Source: Diplodia intermedia
Lineage: Eukaryota > Ascomycota > Dothideomycetes > Botryosphaeriales > Botryosphaeriaceae
Assembly: GCA_021495925.1 (NCBI GenBank)
Contig: JAKEKT010000010.1
Span: forward strand, 1 to 64,000
DNA length: 64,000 nt
Direction of reading: 5' to 3'
In this document: positions 34,664 to 45,339 of the stretch, piece after piece
Layout of the letters: each line of letters begins with the position of its first letter
How positions within the stretch are numbered: position 1 is the first letter of the stretch
Translations under genes and position numbers: made by a program
Notes under the pieces: generated by a model
Told to the model about the DNA's origin: nothing
What the model saw: only the letters and a program-made list of their open reading frames with translations
The model's database searches: none

Positions 34664-36229
34664 ATGGCCGTTCGAGCGACCAGGGCTTCGACCGCCCGTA
34701 TGACGAGGGCTGCGGTGAAGTCTGAGCCAGCGCAGCTATCCAGTCCACCCGCTACCCCTGCGCCTTCGAAACGAGGTGCGGCCAAAAAGGCATCTCATGC
34801 GCCTGTTGACTCGAAGGCTGCAACCAAGGAAGCCAAAGACCCCGTGAAAGCTGAACCCATCACCCCTAACACTGGTCGCAAGAGAGCTAGAGCCACTGCG
34901 AAGTCAGCCGACGACATCAATGACCTGCCGCATGGTCTGGGTGCCATCCCATCGGTCGACGACGATCCAGCCGAGGACGAGAAGCCTGTTATCAAGAAAC
35001 GCAAGGCTAGATCTAGTACTAAGAGCTCCAATCTAAATGTTTCCAAAGCTCTCGAAGACGCAGCCCCCTTGGCCGAAAAGCTCGCTGCGGACGACGAAGG
35101 AGATGCAAAGTCGGCCAAGAAGCAGACTGGCAAGCGCAAGACCAACAACTACGGTCTGACTCCTGGACAATCTCCCTATCCGGATTACCCTCACCCTACG
35201 CCGGAGGAATGCGAAGAAGTGACGCGCCTGTTGTCGAAAGTACATGGCCAAGTCCAAGCGCCGAAGGTAGTGCCGGCGCCATCTCTTACCACCACTGGCT
35301 GTGGTGAGGTGCCCTCAGTGCTGGACGCACTGATCAGGACCCGTTTGAGCGCGGCGACTTCGGGCACCAACTCCTCACGTGCATTCCAAGGTTTGGTCAA
35401 GCGCTTCGGCATCATCGAAGAAGGCGTGGGCAAAGGGAGCGTGAACTGGAACGCCGTCCGAGTGGCCGACACGAAAGCAGTGTTCGAAGCCATCAAGAGC
35501 GGTGGCCTCGCAGACGTCAAGAGCAAGGACATCAAAAAGATCCTCCAGATGGTCCACGACGAGAACCAAGCCCGCCACGATGCCCTCGTCAAGTCTTCAA
35601 CCGACGATCCCGCCGGTGCTGAAAACGAGAGCACGCAAGAACGCGAGCTTGAGGTCGCCCGCGCCGAGTCCAATGTCCTGTCTCTCGACCACCTGCACGC
35701 GCTCTCGTCGAGCGACGAGATTATGACGCACCTCCTGCGCTACCCAGGCATCGGCGTCAAGACGGCGTCCTGCGTCCTGCTCTTCTGCTTCCAGCGCCCC
35801 TCCTTCGCCGTCGACACCCACGTCTTCCGCCTCGCCAAATGGCTCCAGTGGGTTCCGCCGGACGTCAAGAACGTGACCCGCGACTCCACGTACGCCCACC
35901 TCGACGTCCGCATCCCCGACGAGCTCAAGTACCCCCTGCACGCGCTCTTCATCCGCCACGGCAAGAGCTGCCCGCGCTGCAGGGCTATCACGGGCGTCGC
36001 CAGCGATGGCTGGGAGAAGGGATGCCCGATCGATCATCTGGTCACAAGGACGGGCGCTAGGAAGGGCAGCGGTGGAGCGGAGAACTCGGAAAAGAAGACT
36101 CCGACCAATAGACGCAAGTCGAAGAAGACTTACGTGTCCGAGGATGGGGAAAGCGAATTGAGCGACCTCGGCAGCAGCAGTGGCGATGAGGCGATCAGTG
36201 AGCCGTCGGATTTCGAGGACGAATCATGA
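34664..36229 (+). CDS. HhH-GPD superfamily DNA glycosylase (endonuclease III-like)
   Basis: A single exon of 521 residues. The first ~170 residues are Lys/Ala/Ser-rich and basic, with repeated KKR/KRK clusters that would serve as nuclear localisation signals. The glycosylase fold follows: NSSRAFQGLVKRFG, the helix-hairpin-helix LLRYPGIGVKTASCVLLFCF, with the Lys that acts as nucleophile in bifunctional members, and the catalytic Asp in FAVDTHVFRLAKWLQW. A Cys-containing C-terminal segment (CPRC...GCPIDHL) stands where endonuclease III has its 4Fe-4S loop, but the spacing is wrong for that cluster. The tail is basic then acidic, ending FEDES. The role is base-excision repair of a damaged base, probably with lyase activity; the substrate is not determinable. 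Confidence 0.9.
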   Translation: MAVRATRASTARMTRAAVKSEPAQLSSPPATPAPSKRGAAKKASHAPVDSKAATKEAKDPVKAEPITPNTGRKRARATAKSADDINDLPHGLGAIPSVDDDPAEDEKPVIKKRKARSSTKSSNLNVSKALEDAAPLAEKLAADDEGDAKSAKKQTGKRKTNNYGLTPGQSPYPDYPHPTPEECEEVTRLLSKVHGQVQAPKVVPAPSLTTTGCGEVPSVLDALIRTRLSAATSGTNSSRAFQGLVKRFGIIEEGVGKGSVNWNAVRVADTKAVFEAIKSGGLADVKSKDIKKILQMVHDENQARHDALVKSSTDDPAGAENESTQERELEVARAESNVLSLDHLHALSSSDEIMTHLLRYPGIGVKTASCVLLFCFQRPSFAVDTHVFRLAKWLQWVPPDVKNVTRDSTYAHLDVRIPDELKYPLHALFIRHGKSCPRCRAITGVASDGWEKGCPIDHLVTRTGARKGSGGAENSEKKTPTNRRKSKKTYVSEDGESELSDLGSSSGDEAISEPSDFEDES

Positions 36230-37107
36230 TTCTTTGCGAGAGTTGCTTTGTGCAACCTTTCTCCTTGCTTTCTCTTTGCTTTTTTCTCGCCTTGCTTTCT
36301 CTTTGCTTTTTTTTCTTTGCCTTGCTTAAAAGCATAAATGTTCAAAGTTAATTTCACTAGCGTATGAATCATCCTAGGCGTAGCACGTCTTGCGTCTACA
36401 TGTGACGTTTGATCAATCCAGAACCTTGTCCTGTTCTCGTATGGAATCGTAAGAGAAGTTGTCAGCTTACGTATCATGGCACGTATAACGAGGAAATTCG
36501 TGCATCTCCCTGTTGATCAAAAACTTATTTCTCCAGAGCAATACTAATACACGGCAGCCGCAAACGACCCACCACCATCCGCTCCCGGGGAAAAAAGCGC
36601 ACTGCATGCAAGACAGCGGCCAGCGACCGAACCAGAGCGCCATGTCTCGATTTCTTGAGCGCCAGGACCATCATGACGACCACACCTGACAAACCGCCAG
36701 AAAAATGCATGAACCAAGAGGAAGATATAAAGCACAGCAGAACTTTGATTTGCGGAGAGCAAGAGAGACCTAAGAGTATGCTCGCAAAAATCAAACGCAA
36801 AGGAAAAAAGAATGAGGCCGCCGGGAATGAAAACGCCCCAAATTTGTGTATTGTCCCTTTTTTTCGTTGTCTGCAAAAGAACCGCAACCCGAAAAAGAGG
36901 ATAGAACTTCAAAGCTCAGAAGGGGAAGGGCCGTGAAAAAGGAAAAAGAGAAGAGCAAAATCAAGAACGTGAGTCTCCCATCAGAGAGGGACGGGCAGAC
37001 CCAAGAAAAGAGGCCGGAGCCAGCCAGACTCGTTGTTCTTTGTCATGATTGGAATGTATAGCAACGGGGCGAGATCGAAGTTGTACAGAGAGGACACACG
37101 AGAAGAC
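36230..37107. other. Convergent 3' intergenic region with T-rich tracts
   Basis: This 878 bp region between the stops of the DNA glycosylase (+) and the Dbf2-type kinase (-) is pyrimidine-rich near its left end and otherwise plain. No gene was seen. Confidence 0.5.
36263..36314. repeat. Direct repeat of a 23-nt pyrimidine-rich unit
   Basis: Copies begin at 36263 and 36290 with the same order (CCTTGC, TTTCTC, TTTGC, then a T run). The second copy has two extra Ts. It lies 30 bp past the stop codon of the DNA glycosylase, so in its 3' UTR. Confidence 0.8.
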
Positions 37108-39149
37108 TTAGAAGATGGTTCCAAAATCTTCTTCGACCGTCTGCAGGGGTTTGCGAGGGCTCCCAGACTTGCTGGCATCGTCTGCGGGCTTGCGGTGCCT
37201 GAAAGTGAATCCGACGAACAAGCTCTTGGCCATCTTATCGTCCCTGTCTGCCAGGTTCTCCAGATGGGCCTGCTTCTCGTGAACCTCCTTGTACTTGGCC
37301 ATGTCGGCCTCACTGCCAAAGTCATCGAAGTAACCAGCATCGGTCTCGCTGTCCAGCTCGGGCACGAAGGGTGCCTTTTGCTCACGCAGATTGTTCCAGT
37401 CTACCTCGGCGAAGTACGCATGGGAGTGGATTTCGCTGATGCCGCGGAAGCGCGAGGTCTTGGACGCAACTAGTCGGATGATCAGGTCCCATGTCCGCTT
37501 GCTAAGGAAATAGCTGGGATCCTCGTAAACAGGCTTCTTGAGGACGCGCTTCCAGTTCTTCAGGTTCTGCCAAGTCTCGTCGACGGTAGCACCGGCAAAA
37601 GGTGGGTAACCAGCAAGGGCTTCGAATAGCATGCATCCAAGACTCCAGTAATCAACGGTGAAGTCATACTCTTCACCCTTCAGCACCTCGGGCGCCATGT
37701 AATCGGGACTGCCCACGATACTCTTAGCGTAGTTGACCTCGCGTTCGCGCAACGAGCGGTAACCGTCTCGTCTCTCGGCAGCAGTTCGGTCTTCAACAGG
37801 GCGACCAAATGGCACGGGGAAGTTGCCAACGGATTCGAGCTTGATGCGCATAGACTCGATCTTGGCTGGTGCCAGCATACCGGCGGCAAGACCAAAATCT
37901 GTGAGCTTTACATGTCCGGTGCTGTCGATGAGGAAATTTTCTGGCTTCAGGTCTCTGTGAATGTAGCCCAACACGTGCAGAGCGTCAACGCAGGAGAACA
38001 TTTCTGCGACATAAAAGCGCGCATGACGGTTGTGCAAGACGCCAGTGTTGTTGAGAAGGGTGCGGAAGTCACCACCAGGTACGTATTCCTACGATTCATT
38101 AGCGCTCGTCGAAACTGCCATTGTGAGAGGAACATGAAGACTTACCATTGCAAGGTAGATGCTCTTGTCATCCTGGAAAGCGTAGAGTAGCCGAACCAGC
38201 CATTCGCTCTTTGCGTTTGTCAGAATATCACGTTCGGTGAGAATGTGCCTGACTTCGTCAAGCTTGAACAAGAGCTTCTTGCTCATGACTTTCAGAGCGC
38301 AGACTTCGCGTGTGTCCTTCTTCTGCGCTAGGTAGACCTGACCGTAGCCGCCCTGGCCGACCTGCGTGAGGATCTGGAAGTCACCATGCCTCAACCTGGT
38401 GCGCCTCTTCCGCAAGTTGGCACGCTCGCGTCCAAGATACTTGTGCAGCACCTCGTTGTACTCCTCCTCAGACGTATCAGGCGGAGGGGGGTACTGAGTT
38501 TTGAACGCTGCGAGGCGGTTCTGTCGGTTGTGGACGTAGGAGAGGAGGTCGTAGTAATAGTCCAGAAAGTCTGGGATGGTCAGCTTTTGGCAAGGTGCCA
38601 TTGAAAAAGAGCCAACTTACACAGCTGAGTCACGTTGGCCAATCGCTTCACCGAAGGCTTCTGGAGCTTCTCAATGTCCTCTGGAGAAAGGCCGCGCTGC
38701 ACGTTCTTGCCAACAGAGCCACCGCGGGTAGATGGGCGGTAGGGTTCTTGACGGGAGGCAGCGGCGTGGGTAGGGTAGCTATCCTTATGCTGCAGGCCCG
38801 GCCGGCTCGGCGGCGTGTTCTCCTTGTTTGCTCTACGCGTCGGGGTGCCCGGCGCCTCGGGATAGTCCTGGAAGCCGGATTTGGTGGGCGAGTGCGGGGT
38901 GGGACGGCCAATCTTACTGGGAGACCCGGCAGTAGGCTGGAGCTTCAGCGCATTGTCGAAGACGCCAGGCAGATCGTAGGCGCCGGGCGGCGCGTGGGCC
39001 TTGCTCGGGCTGCCGGTTGGGGTCTGCTGCGGCGAGAAGAAGGCATTGGCGCCTGGAGTGATAGGGCGGTCGAACATATCGTTGGCGCGCCGGGTGTGCA
39101 GAGGAGGAGGAAGCGGAATGTTGGAATTGAAGGCGTTCCTGTCGGCCAT
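37108..39149 (-). CDS. DBF2: Serine/threonine kinase of the Dbf2/Sid2 (NDR) family
   Basis: Three exons (38621-39149, 38146-38570, 37108-38088) encode 644 residues. The N-terminal ~170 residues are Pro/Ser-rich with many SP/TP sites, candidate CDK targets. The Mob-binding region is NVTQLYFLDYYYDLLSYVHN. The kinase has GQGGYGQVY (ATP loop), HRDLKPEN (362-369), DFG (382-384), an NDR-type inserted activation segment, SIVGSPDYMAPE (T-loop Ser) and a C-terminal hydrophobic motif FVGFTFRH with its phospho-Thr. Dbf2/Sid2 kinases with Mob1 end the mitotic-exit/septation-initiation network and trigger septum formation. Introns are GT-AG and in frame. The N-terminal GTPTRR/ANKENTPPSR stretch is typical of Pezizomycotina orthologues as I recall them. 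Confidence 0.95.
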
Positions 39150-40740
39150 GTCGGGCTAGTTGGGCCGCCGCGGCGGTGAGCGGGGCTCGAGGAAGTGGCG
39201 GGGTGGGTGGTGGGCAGCAGGAAGCAACGGCGTGGGCGCGCGGGCGCTGGGCAGAGGCGCGCAGAGTGTTGTTTTTGTTGCGAGGACGGCGGATCGACTG
39301 GCGGGGCCGATATGTATGTCCTGGCGTCCCGCGGCAAGCTCAGCTCAGTTGGGCGCTGGCCGGGAATGAAATCAACGGCGCGGCTGCTCACGCCCTGGCA
39401 ACCACGAAGCTCGGACCCCAGGTGCCAACACAGCAGCGTCCATCTCCCTGTCGGCAACCCACCGCTCTGTGCCACCAGCACTGAAACACCCCGTAGTGCT
39501 CGCGTTTGCGGCAGTCGCGATGCTCCAAAAACCATGGCCATCCCTGCGCCTCGCCGCCGGCTGCGAGTCAGGCTCGACGCTGCGGAGTCAGTCACCGACG
39601 CCCCGCGTGATGTGCGCAATACAGTGGGGCCGACTCTCTGCTGCTGCCCTGCCGCAGCGATCCGGCTCAGCCCGAGCCCAGCAGATCGCATCACTGTACA
39701 CGGTGCCTCTGTTTGCCATCTCTGTCGCCTCGCATGTAGGCGGCCTCTAGTCTTGGCGCTTCCGCGCGCCGCCATGCGCCTGCTAGTGAGAGAAGCAGCG
39801 GCGGCGTGTGGAGCACAGTGCGGCTGAGGGCAGCGGTGCCTGGGACCCACTTTCCATCAGTTAGGCAGCATTGTTCGCTCCCCTCTCGTACGATGCCTTT
39901 CTGGGCAGTTCTATTATTCGCCAGCAGGCAAGATATAGGTCTGGAGTTTCCGCGAAATCGGGAGCATCGCCGCCTGACGCCCACTTCCCACCAGTCAGGA
40001 CTTCCGTCAGTAAGCAGTACTAGCGTAACCGAGTGCGACCCACAGCATCGACGTGTGAAGATGTGTAAGGTCTGCAATGCGTCGCATTCTCCTTACGTGC
40101 CGAACAGCACCGCGCAAGCATCCATCTCCCAGGCCATCGGTATACACCCGTTCTAGGGCGACCGGACTCTTCACAGGATGCCAGCTCCTCCTGAAGGCGC
40201 ACTGGGAAAGACTGGTGGGATATTTACGGGTCATCAGGCAGTATCTCCGACTTGTGTCTGCCCAATTGCTCGAGCGCATTGTTCGATGGCCATGGCCATG
40301 GGTAACAATAGGAGCAAACGCACGCTAAACAGCAGATCTTTCGTCGGTGGCGGCTATGAAGAAATCGAGGTCCTTAGCGCGACGCTATCTCAATCTCAAA
40401 CGCAAAGCATTCTTGGGAGTCGTCATTGGTCTTCAGCATTGGCTTTCTGCCTTACCGCCCGGCCGATCGACCGGCGCGCGATCACCACGCGGCATGCCGA
40501 ATCCGGTGCATCGTGCGAGCGCCGCACAGCCTCCAGGATCGGACGGCGGCTGTGCCCGGACTTCGGCTTCGGCTGCTGGAGGCTTGATATTTCCCTTACT
40601 CCATCGGGAAACCCGGCCTCTTTGTTCGCTTTCTCCATCACCGTCCACAGGCAAGCTCCAAGACAGGCCATTGAGGCATTGCTTAGTTTCTCAAGGCCCG
40701 CGATCCACCCTCAAGGCTGCAATGTTCTATAAAATGATGG
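39150..40740. other. Intergenic: kinase promoter and GC-rich flank
   Basis: The left part is the promoter of the kinase (-). Frames in 39.2-39.9 kb are GC-rich chance frames. The right end merges into the decayed LsdA-like sequence at 40741; no upstream exons of that gene could be found here. Confidence 0.45.
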
Positions 40741-41325
40741 TCTCACTAAAGGTGCTTTGGTGGCCATCGCCGAGGTCGAGTCGCGACACAATACCTGGGC
40801 AATATCAGCCAAGCCATACTTTAACGGCCAAAGCTAACAGTCAACAGGCGCTGATTGATATACGGGGCGCCAGTCCGTTTTCAGGGCCGTCCGACACAGT
40901 GTACCCTTATGCCAACCAGCTCTTGGGCATTACCATCTTGTTCATCATTCAGGGAAGCTGTCCGTCCGAGAATCCGGCCTACCCTTCACCGCGCCAGAAC
41001 CTTCTTCTCCTCAGCTTCAACATGACCACCAGCACAGCGCAGCCCGGTTCGAAGATTGATTTTGTCTTCTCGGACGAGACGAATGTGCCCAGCTTCGATG
41101 ACGGCAAGAGCTACTACGCCGTCTTCTTCCACGGAGTGAACAGCATCGGTGTTCCGCTGGATACGAAGACAAAACTCGTCAGTAGTTCCAGCAGAGTTTG
41201 ATGCGGCGCGTGGGATCGTCATCGGTGTTTTGGCAGACACGGAGGGAGCGCCAACTTTGGAGAGCGTGGTGGCCGGCCCCGTGTTTCTCCTGGAGCAACC
41301 GCAGGCACTCACGCGGCAGGTCTGA
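40741..41325 (+). pseudogene. Decayed 3' part of an LsdA/Rds1-like (ferritin-like, sexual development) gene
   Basis: The fragment begins near 40747 in the frame GALVAIAEVESRHNTWA. It breaks at TGG|GC (40799), resumes after AACAG at 40849 (ALIDIRGASPFSGPSD...) and continues through GSCPSENPAYPSPRQN and DGKSYYAVFFHGVNSI. Two faults are visible: the intron at about 40799-40847 would start with GC, not GT, and near 41181 one surplus base shifts the frame just before EFDAARGIVIGVLADTEGAP...VVAGPVFLLEQP, which ends at TGA 41323-41325. The matching N-terminal two thirds of such proteins is absent upstream, where a TAA stands in the same frame. Family naming is from memory of fungal LsdA/Rds1 C-termini. 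A sequencing error could explain the frameshift but not the missing 5' part. Confidence 0.65.
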
Positions 41326-41632
41326 GCGCCGGTCGCTCCAGTGACAGCGCTGGGGGGTTCCGAATGGAATGGTGATGATGGAAGGATGCGCGCGGAGACA
41401 GACGTCGGCATTGGCAGGCGGTGGATGTGCCCCGTGCGGAGCCTCCGATCCTCGGGCGAACGTAAATGTCGTCGCGAAGATGTGCAAGTGCGGCCCGGTA
41501 ATACCCGATGGCCAAATAACTTCGTTTGGGGCTCCACAACTCCAGAAGCTCCCGTCTCAAGTCTGCGGTGTTCGTGTGCTCTGCCTCCATCGACGTCGAA
41601 GCCAATTGCGGTCCAATTCCCATCACCCCGCC
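41326..41632. promoter_or_regulatory. Fumarase upstream region
   Basis: About 307 bp between the decayed gene and the fumarase ATG. It presumably contains the fumarase promoter and leader; no clear TATA box. Confidence 0.4.
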
Positions 41633-43341
41633 ATGCTTAAGCTCCGCACCATCGCCCGGCCCGGTGCCGAGGCCCTGCTCCGCCCTGCTGCACATGCGCG
41701 CGCCGCCCTCCCCGCCTCGATAGCCAGGTCATCCGCCCGCTCCATCAACACCCGCGCCCTGCAATCCGCGCGGCCCCAGTTGCAGTCCTCGAAGACCGCT
41801 GCTCTGCGCTCCTTTGCGACCACTTCCAGGATGGCGGCCAACACCAGGACTGAAAGCGATGCCTTCGGCGAGATCCAGGTCCCGGGCGACAGGTACTGGG
41901 GAGCTCAGACCGAGCGCTCGCTGGAGAACTTCAAGATCAACCAGCCCCAGGACCGCATGCCGCCGCCCATCGTCAGGGCCTTCGGTATCCTGAAGGGTGC
42001 TGCCGCCACGGTCAACATGAGGTTCGGCCTCGGTACGTAGCCCCGCCTGCCCCCGCTGGGGCTATCGCTGACGCTGCTGTAGACCCCAAGGTCGGCCAGG
42101 CCATCCAGCAGGCCGCCGCCGAGGTCGCGGACCTCAAGCTCGTCGACCACTTCCCTCTCGTCATCTGGCAGACCGGCTCCGGCACCCAGTCCAACATGAA
42201 CGCCAACGAGGTCATCTCCAACCGCGCCATTGAGATCCTGGGCGGCACCATGGGCTCCAAGAAGCCTGTCCACCCCAACGACCACGTCAACATGTCCGCT
42301 TCCTCCAACGACACCTTCCCTACCGTCATGCACATTGCCGCCGTTCTCGACTTTGAGGAGTCGCTGCTCCCCGCCCTCCGCAGCCTCCGCGACGCTCTGG
42401 ACAAGAAGGCCAAGCAGTGGGAGAGTCTCATCAAGATCGGCCGTACGCATCTGCAGGATGCTACGCCGCTGACTCTTGGTCAGGAGTTCTCTGGCTACGT
42501 CCAGCAGCTCGACTTCGGCATTCAGCGCGTCGAGTCGTCTCTGCCGCGCCTGAAGATGCTCGCTCAGGGTGGTACCGCCGTTGGTACCGGTATCAACACC
42601 TTCAAGGGCTTCGCTGAGGGCATCGCTGAGGAGGTCAGCAAGATGACTGGAACCCAGTTCGTCACTGCGCCGAACAAGTTCGAGGCTCTCGCTGCACACG
42701 ACGCCGTCGTCGAGGCTCACGGCCAGCTCAACACCCTGGCTACCTCGCTCTACAAGATTGCCCAGGACATCCGTTTCCTCGGCTCTGGCCCCCGCTGCGG
42801 TCTCGGGGAGCTGAAGCTGCCCGAGAACGAACCCGGCTCGTCCATCATGCCCGGCAAGGTCAACCCCACTCAGTGCGAGTCTCTCACCATGATCTGCGCC
42901 CAGGTCTTCGGTAACCAGGCTGCCACCACTTTTGCCGGCTCGCAGGGTAACTTCGAGCTCAACGTCTTCAAGCCCGTCATGATCAGGAACCTGCTCCACA
43001 GCTCCAGGCTTCTGGCTGATGGCATGAGGAGCTTTGAGAAGAACCTCGTCGAGGGTCTCGAGGCTGATGAGGCCAAGATTGCCTCCATCATGAAGGAGAG
43101 GTGAGTTTGATTGATGCTTTGCACGTTTGACATATTTGCTGACGAGTGCTCTAGTCTTATGCTTGTGACTTGCCTGAACCCCATCATTGGCTACGACATG
43201 GCCTCCAAGGTCGCCAAGAATGCTCACAAGAAGGGCCTCACGCTCAAGCAGAGCGCTATGGAGCTCAAGGCTCTTAGCGAGGAGGACTTCACCAAGTACG
43301 TCCGTCCCGAGCTCATGATTGCTCCCAAGGAGAAGAAATAA
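41633..43341 (+). CDS. FUM1: Fumarate hydratase, class II (mitochondrial, probably also cytosolic)
   Basis: Three exons (41633-42032, 42083-43100, 43155-43341) encode 534 residues. The first ~66 residues are rich in Arg/Ala/Ser with almost no acidic residues, a mitochondrial presequence ending near RSFATTSR. A second in-frame ATG at 41831 (Met67, MAANTRTESDAFGEI) stands exactly at the start of the mature enzyme. The core shows GSGTQSNMNANEVI, the His-containing GRTHLQDATPLTLGQEF and the superfamily signature GSSIMPGKVNPTQCE. The enzyme converts fumarate to L-malate in the TCA cycle; the cytosolic form in yeast also serves the DNA-damage response. Length matches fungal Fum1 plus presequence. 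Confidence 0.97.
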
Positions 43342-43588
43342 ATTCACTGGAATGGGACGAAATGCCGTGAATGTATATAATAAATGTATCAAAAAGGAAT
43401 ATACGCTGTTGAAATAAGCCCATTTGCCCATTGGTGAGAACTTGCATATGCAGCTTGCGCTTCCGGAAAGTGATCGAGCAGCCTTATCGATAAGGGATTT
43501 TTGACAAACAGCCCGCCTCGACCAGAAAGCCAACAGCAACAACACCACACTCCACATCCCCCCACCTACCACGCTCCAAAACACAACA

Positions 43589-44797
43589 ATGGCAGTCGAC
43601 ACCGCCACCGCACCGGGCGCAAACGGCGGCGCGCCGCAGCTCTCCTTCCCGCGCGACATCTTCGCCGCCCTCTCGCCCGCGCCTTTTCTACTCGCCCACC
43701 TCGACGCCAGCAGCAGCAGCAGCACCGGCTCGGAAAGCGGCAAGCAAAAAACCACGACCGCAACCACCCGGCCCAACGGCCGCGCGCCGACCGAGAGCCG
43801 CGCGCCGACCATCAACACGGGCTCGCTGACGCACTGCGCGGGCAGCGCCGTCGTGCGCGTCGGCGACACGGCGGTCGTGTGCGGCGTGCGGGCGGAGATC
43901 CTCAGGGCGGCCGACGTGCCGAACCCGCCGCGGTACGAGGGCGTGGCCATCGCGGACGCGCGGGAACAGCAGGAGGAGGAGGACGACGAAGAAGAGGAGT
44001 CGTGGGACGACAGAGAGGAGTTGGAGCGCTTGGGCCTGCTGGTGCCGAACGTCGAGCTGGCGACGGGCGCGACGCCCGCGCTGATGCCGGGCCAGCCGCC
44101 GTCGCCGAGGGCGCAGGCGCTGACGAGTCGGCTGCTGGGCGCGATGCTCGCGGCGAGGGTGGTGAGGGCGAGGGATCTGAGGGTGACGTACAAGGCGCCG
44201 AGGATGGAGGGCGAGGGCGAGGGCGAGGGCGAGGAAGGGGACGGGGAGGACGGTGGGAGGGAGGTCAAGGCCTACTGGACGCTGTATGTGGATGTGCTGT
44301 TCATCAGCTTGGACGGCAACGCGTGGGATGCTGCGTGGGCGGCCGTCGTCGCGGCGCTGAGGGACACCGTCTTGCCCCGCGCGTGGTGGGATGCGGACAT
44401 GGAGGCTGTCCTGTGCTCGGACCGTGTGGAGGAGGCGAGGGGCTTGAGGTTGAGGGGACAGCCGGTGGCGCTGTCTTGTGCGGTCTTTGAGCCGGGGAAG
44501 GGGAGGGGTGTCGGCGCGCCAAAGGTGTTTGGGGTTGGTGGAGAGGATGGACAGGCCTCGGAGGATCAAGAGAGGGCGTGGGTGTTGGCGGATCCTGATG
44601 CGTTTGAGGAGACGAACTGTCAAGAGACGGTTGGTGTGCTGGTGGATGTCGTGGACGGACAGTGTGTGCTGCACGCCATCGAGAAGAGCGGCGGCGGCGT
44701 CGTGAGCAGGGATGTGCTCCGTGGTGTGGTGGGGCTTGCGGAAGAGAGGTGGAAGGTTTGGGACAAGGCGTTCAGTGAGACTGGCGGCAAAAGCTGA
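43589..44797 (+). CDS. RRP43: Exosome core subunit RRP43 (RNase PH-like)
   Basis: A single exon of 402 residues. The order of motifs fits the RNase PH-like ring subunits of the eukaryotic exosome: FPRDIFAALSPAPFLLAHL, then APTINTGSLTHCAGSAVVRVGDTAVVCGVRAEI (domain 1, residues ~71-105) and YWTLYVDVLFISLDGNAWDAAW in the second half. The C-terminal NCQETVGVLVDVVDGQCVLH is shared by Rrp43 orthologues. Two acidic or Gly/Glu-rich insertions (about 129-148 and 210-228) make it longer than yeast Rrp43. Such subunits are catalytically dead structural parts of the nuclear and cytoplasmic 3'-5' RNA decay machine. The gene follows fumarase by 247 bp on the same strand. Confidence 0.88.
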   Translation: MAVDTATAPGANGGAPQLSFPRDIFAALSPAPFLLAHLDASSSSSTGSESGKQKTTTATTRPNGRAPTESRAPTINTGSLTHCAGSAVVRVGDTAVVCGVRAEILRAADVPNPPRYEGVAIADAREQQEEEDDEEEESWDDREELERLGLLVPNVELATGATPALMPGQPPSPRAQALTSRLLGAMLAARVVRARDLRVTYKAPRMEGEGEGEGEEGDGEDGGREVKAYWTLYVDVLFISLDGNAWDAAWAAVVAALRDTVLPRAWWDADMEAVLCSDRVEEARGLRLRGQPVALSCAVFEPGKGRGVGAPKVFGVGGEDGQASEDQERAWVLADPDAFEETNCQETVGVLVDVVDGQCVLHAIEKSGGGVVSRDVLRGVVGLAEERWKVWDKAFSETGGKS

Positions 44798-45339
44798 ATG
44801 GGCGCCCAGTCGTCATCATGAAAAGTCCAAGTTCGATAAAGATTTCCAGTCCGGCGCTACGACCACAAAGACAGCCGTGAAGAAAGGCTTGGGTTCCTGC
44901 TCCAGTGGCACGTAATACATTGACACGGTGCAGCGTATGGTTCAGCCATTGGGAAAGGGAAGCTGAAGCAAACCAATGTGTGCATTGACGGTCTTCTAAG
45001 GCTGGTCAATCATGTCGACAAGCCTAATGGGACTAACCAAATGTCACTTCAAGAAACACTATTCTACTCTCCCCGGCTCTCTGTTTCAATCGCGACTTGA
45101 AAAACCGAGGACGTCCCAAGGGTAGAGGAGCAAAGCAGACAAGATTAGTTGAAGCTTTGACTTTCGGTTCAAATAAACTACCTAGCTCTTTACAATAATA
45201 TTACCGAAGGTTATTGCTGCATTATAATGAGATAAGGCTTCGATATCTGGAAGTAGCATGTTACGATGGGTGCAGAGCTTGGAAAACTCCTATTTCAGCT
45301 GATGCGTCTAGTGCTTGTCCTCTATGGTGACTTCGATCC
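44798..45339. other. Convergent 3' intergenic space
   Basis: About 540 bp separates the stops of RRP43 (+) and RQT4 (-). The middle (about 45160-45240) is AT-rich; nothing else was seen. Confidence 0.5.

Noticed and set aside
40347..41201. 284-codon frame taken as a complete gene
   Set aside because: Only its last third resembles a real protein, and the homologous frame jumps in and out of it; it is better read as the relic described at 40741-41325.
41905..44268. 787-codon minus-strand open frame opposite fumarase
   Set aside because: It is antisense to strongly recognised fumarase and RRP43 coding sequence, crosses fumarase introns without splice logic, and is explained by GC-rich codon bias.
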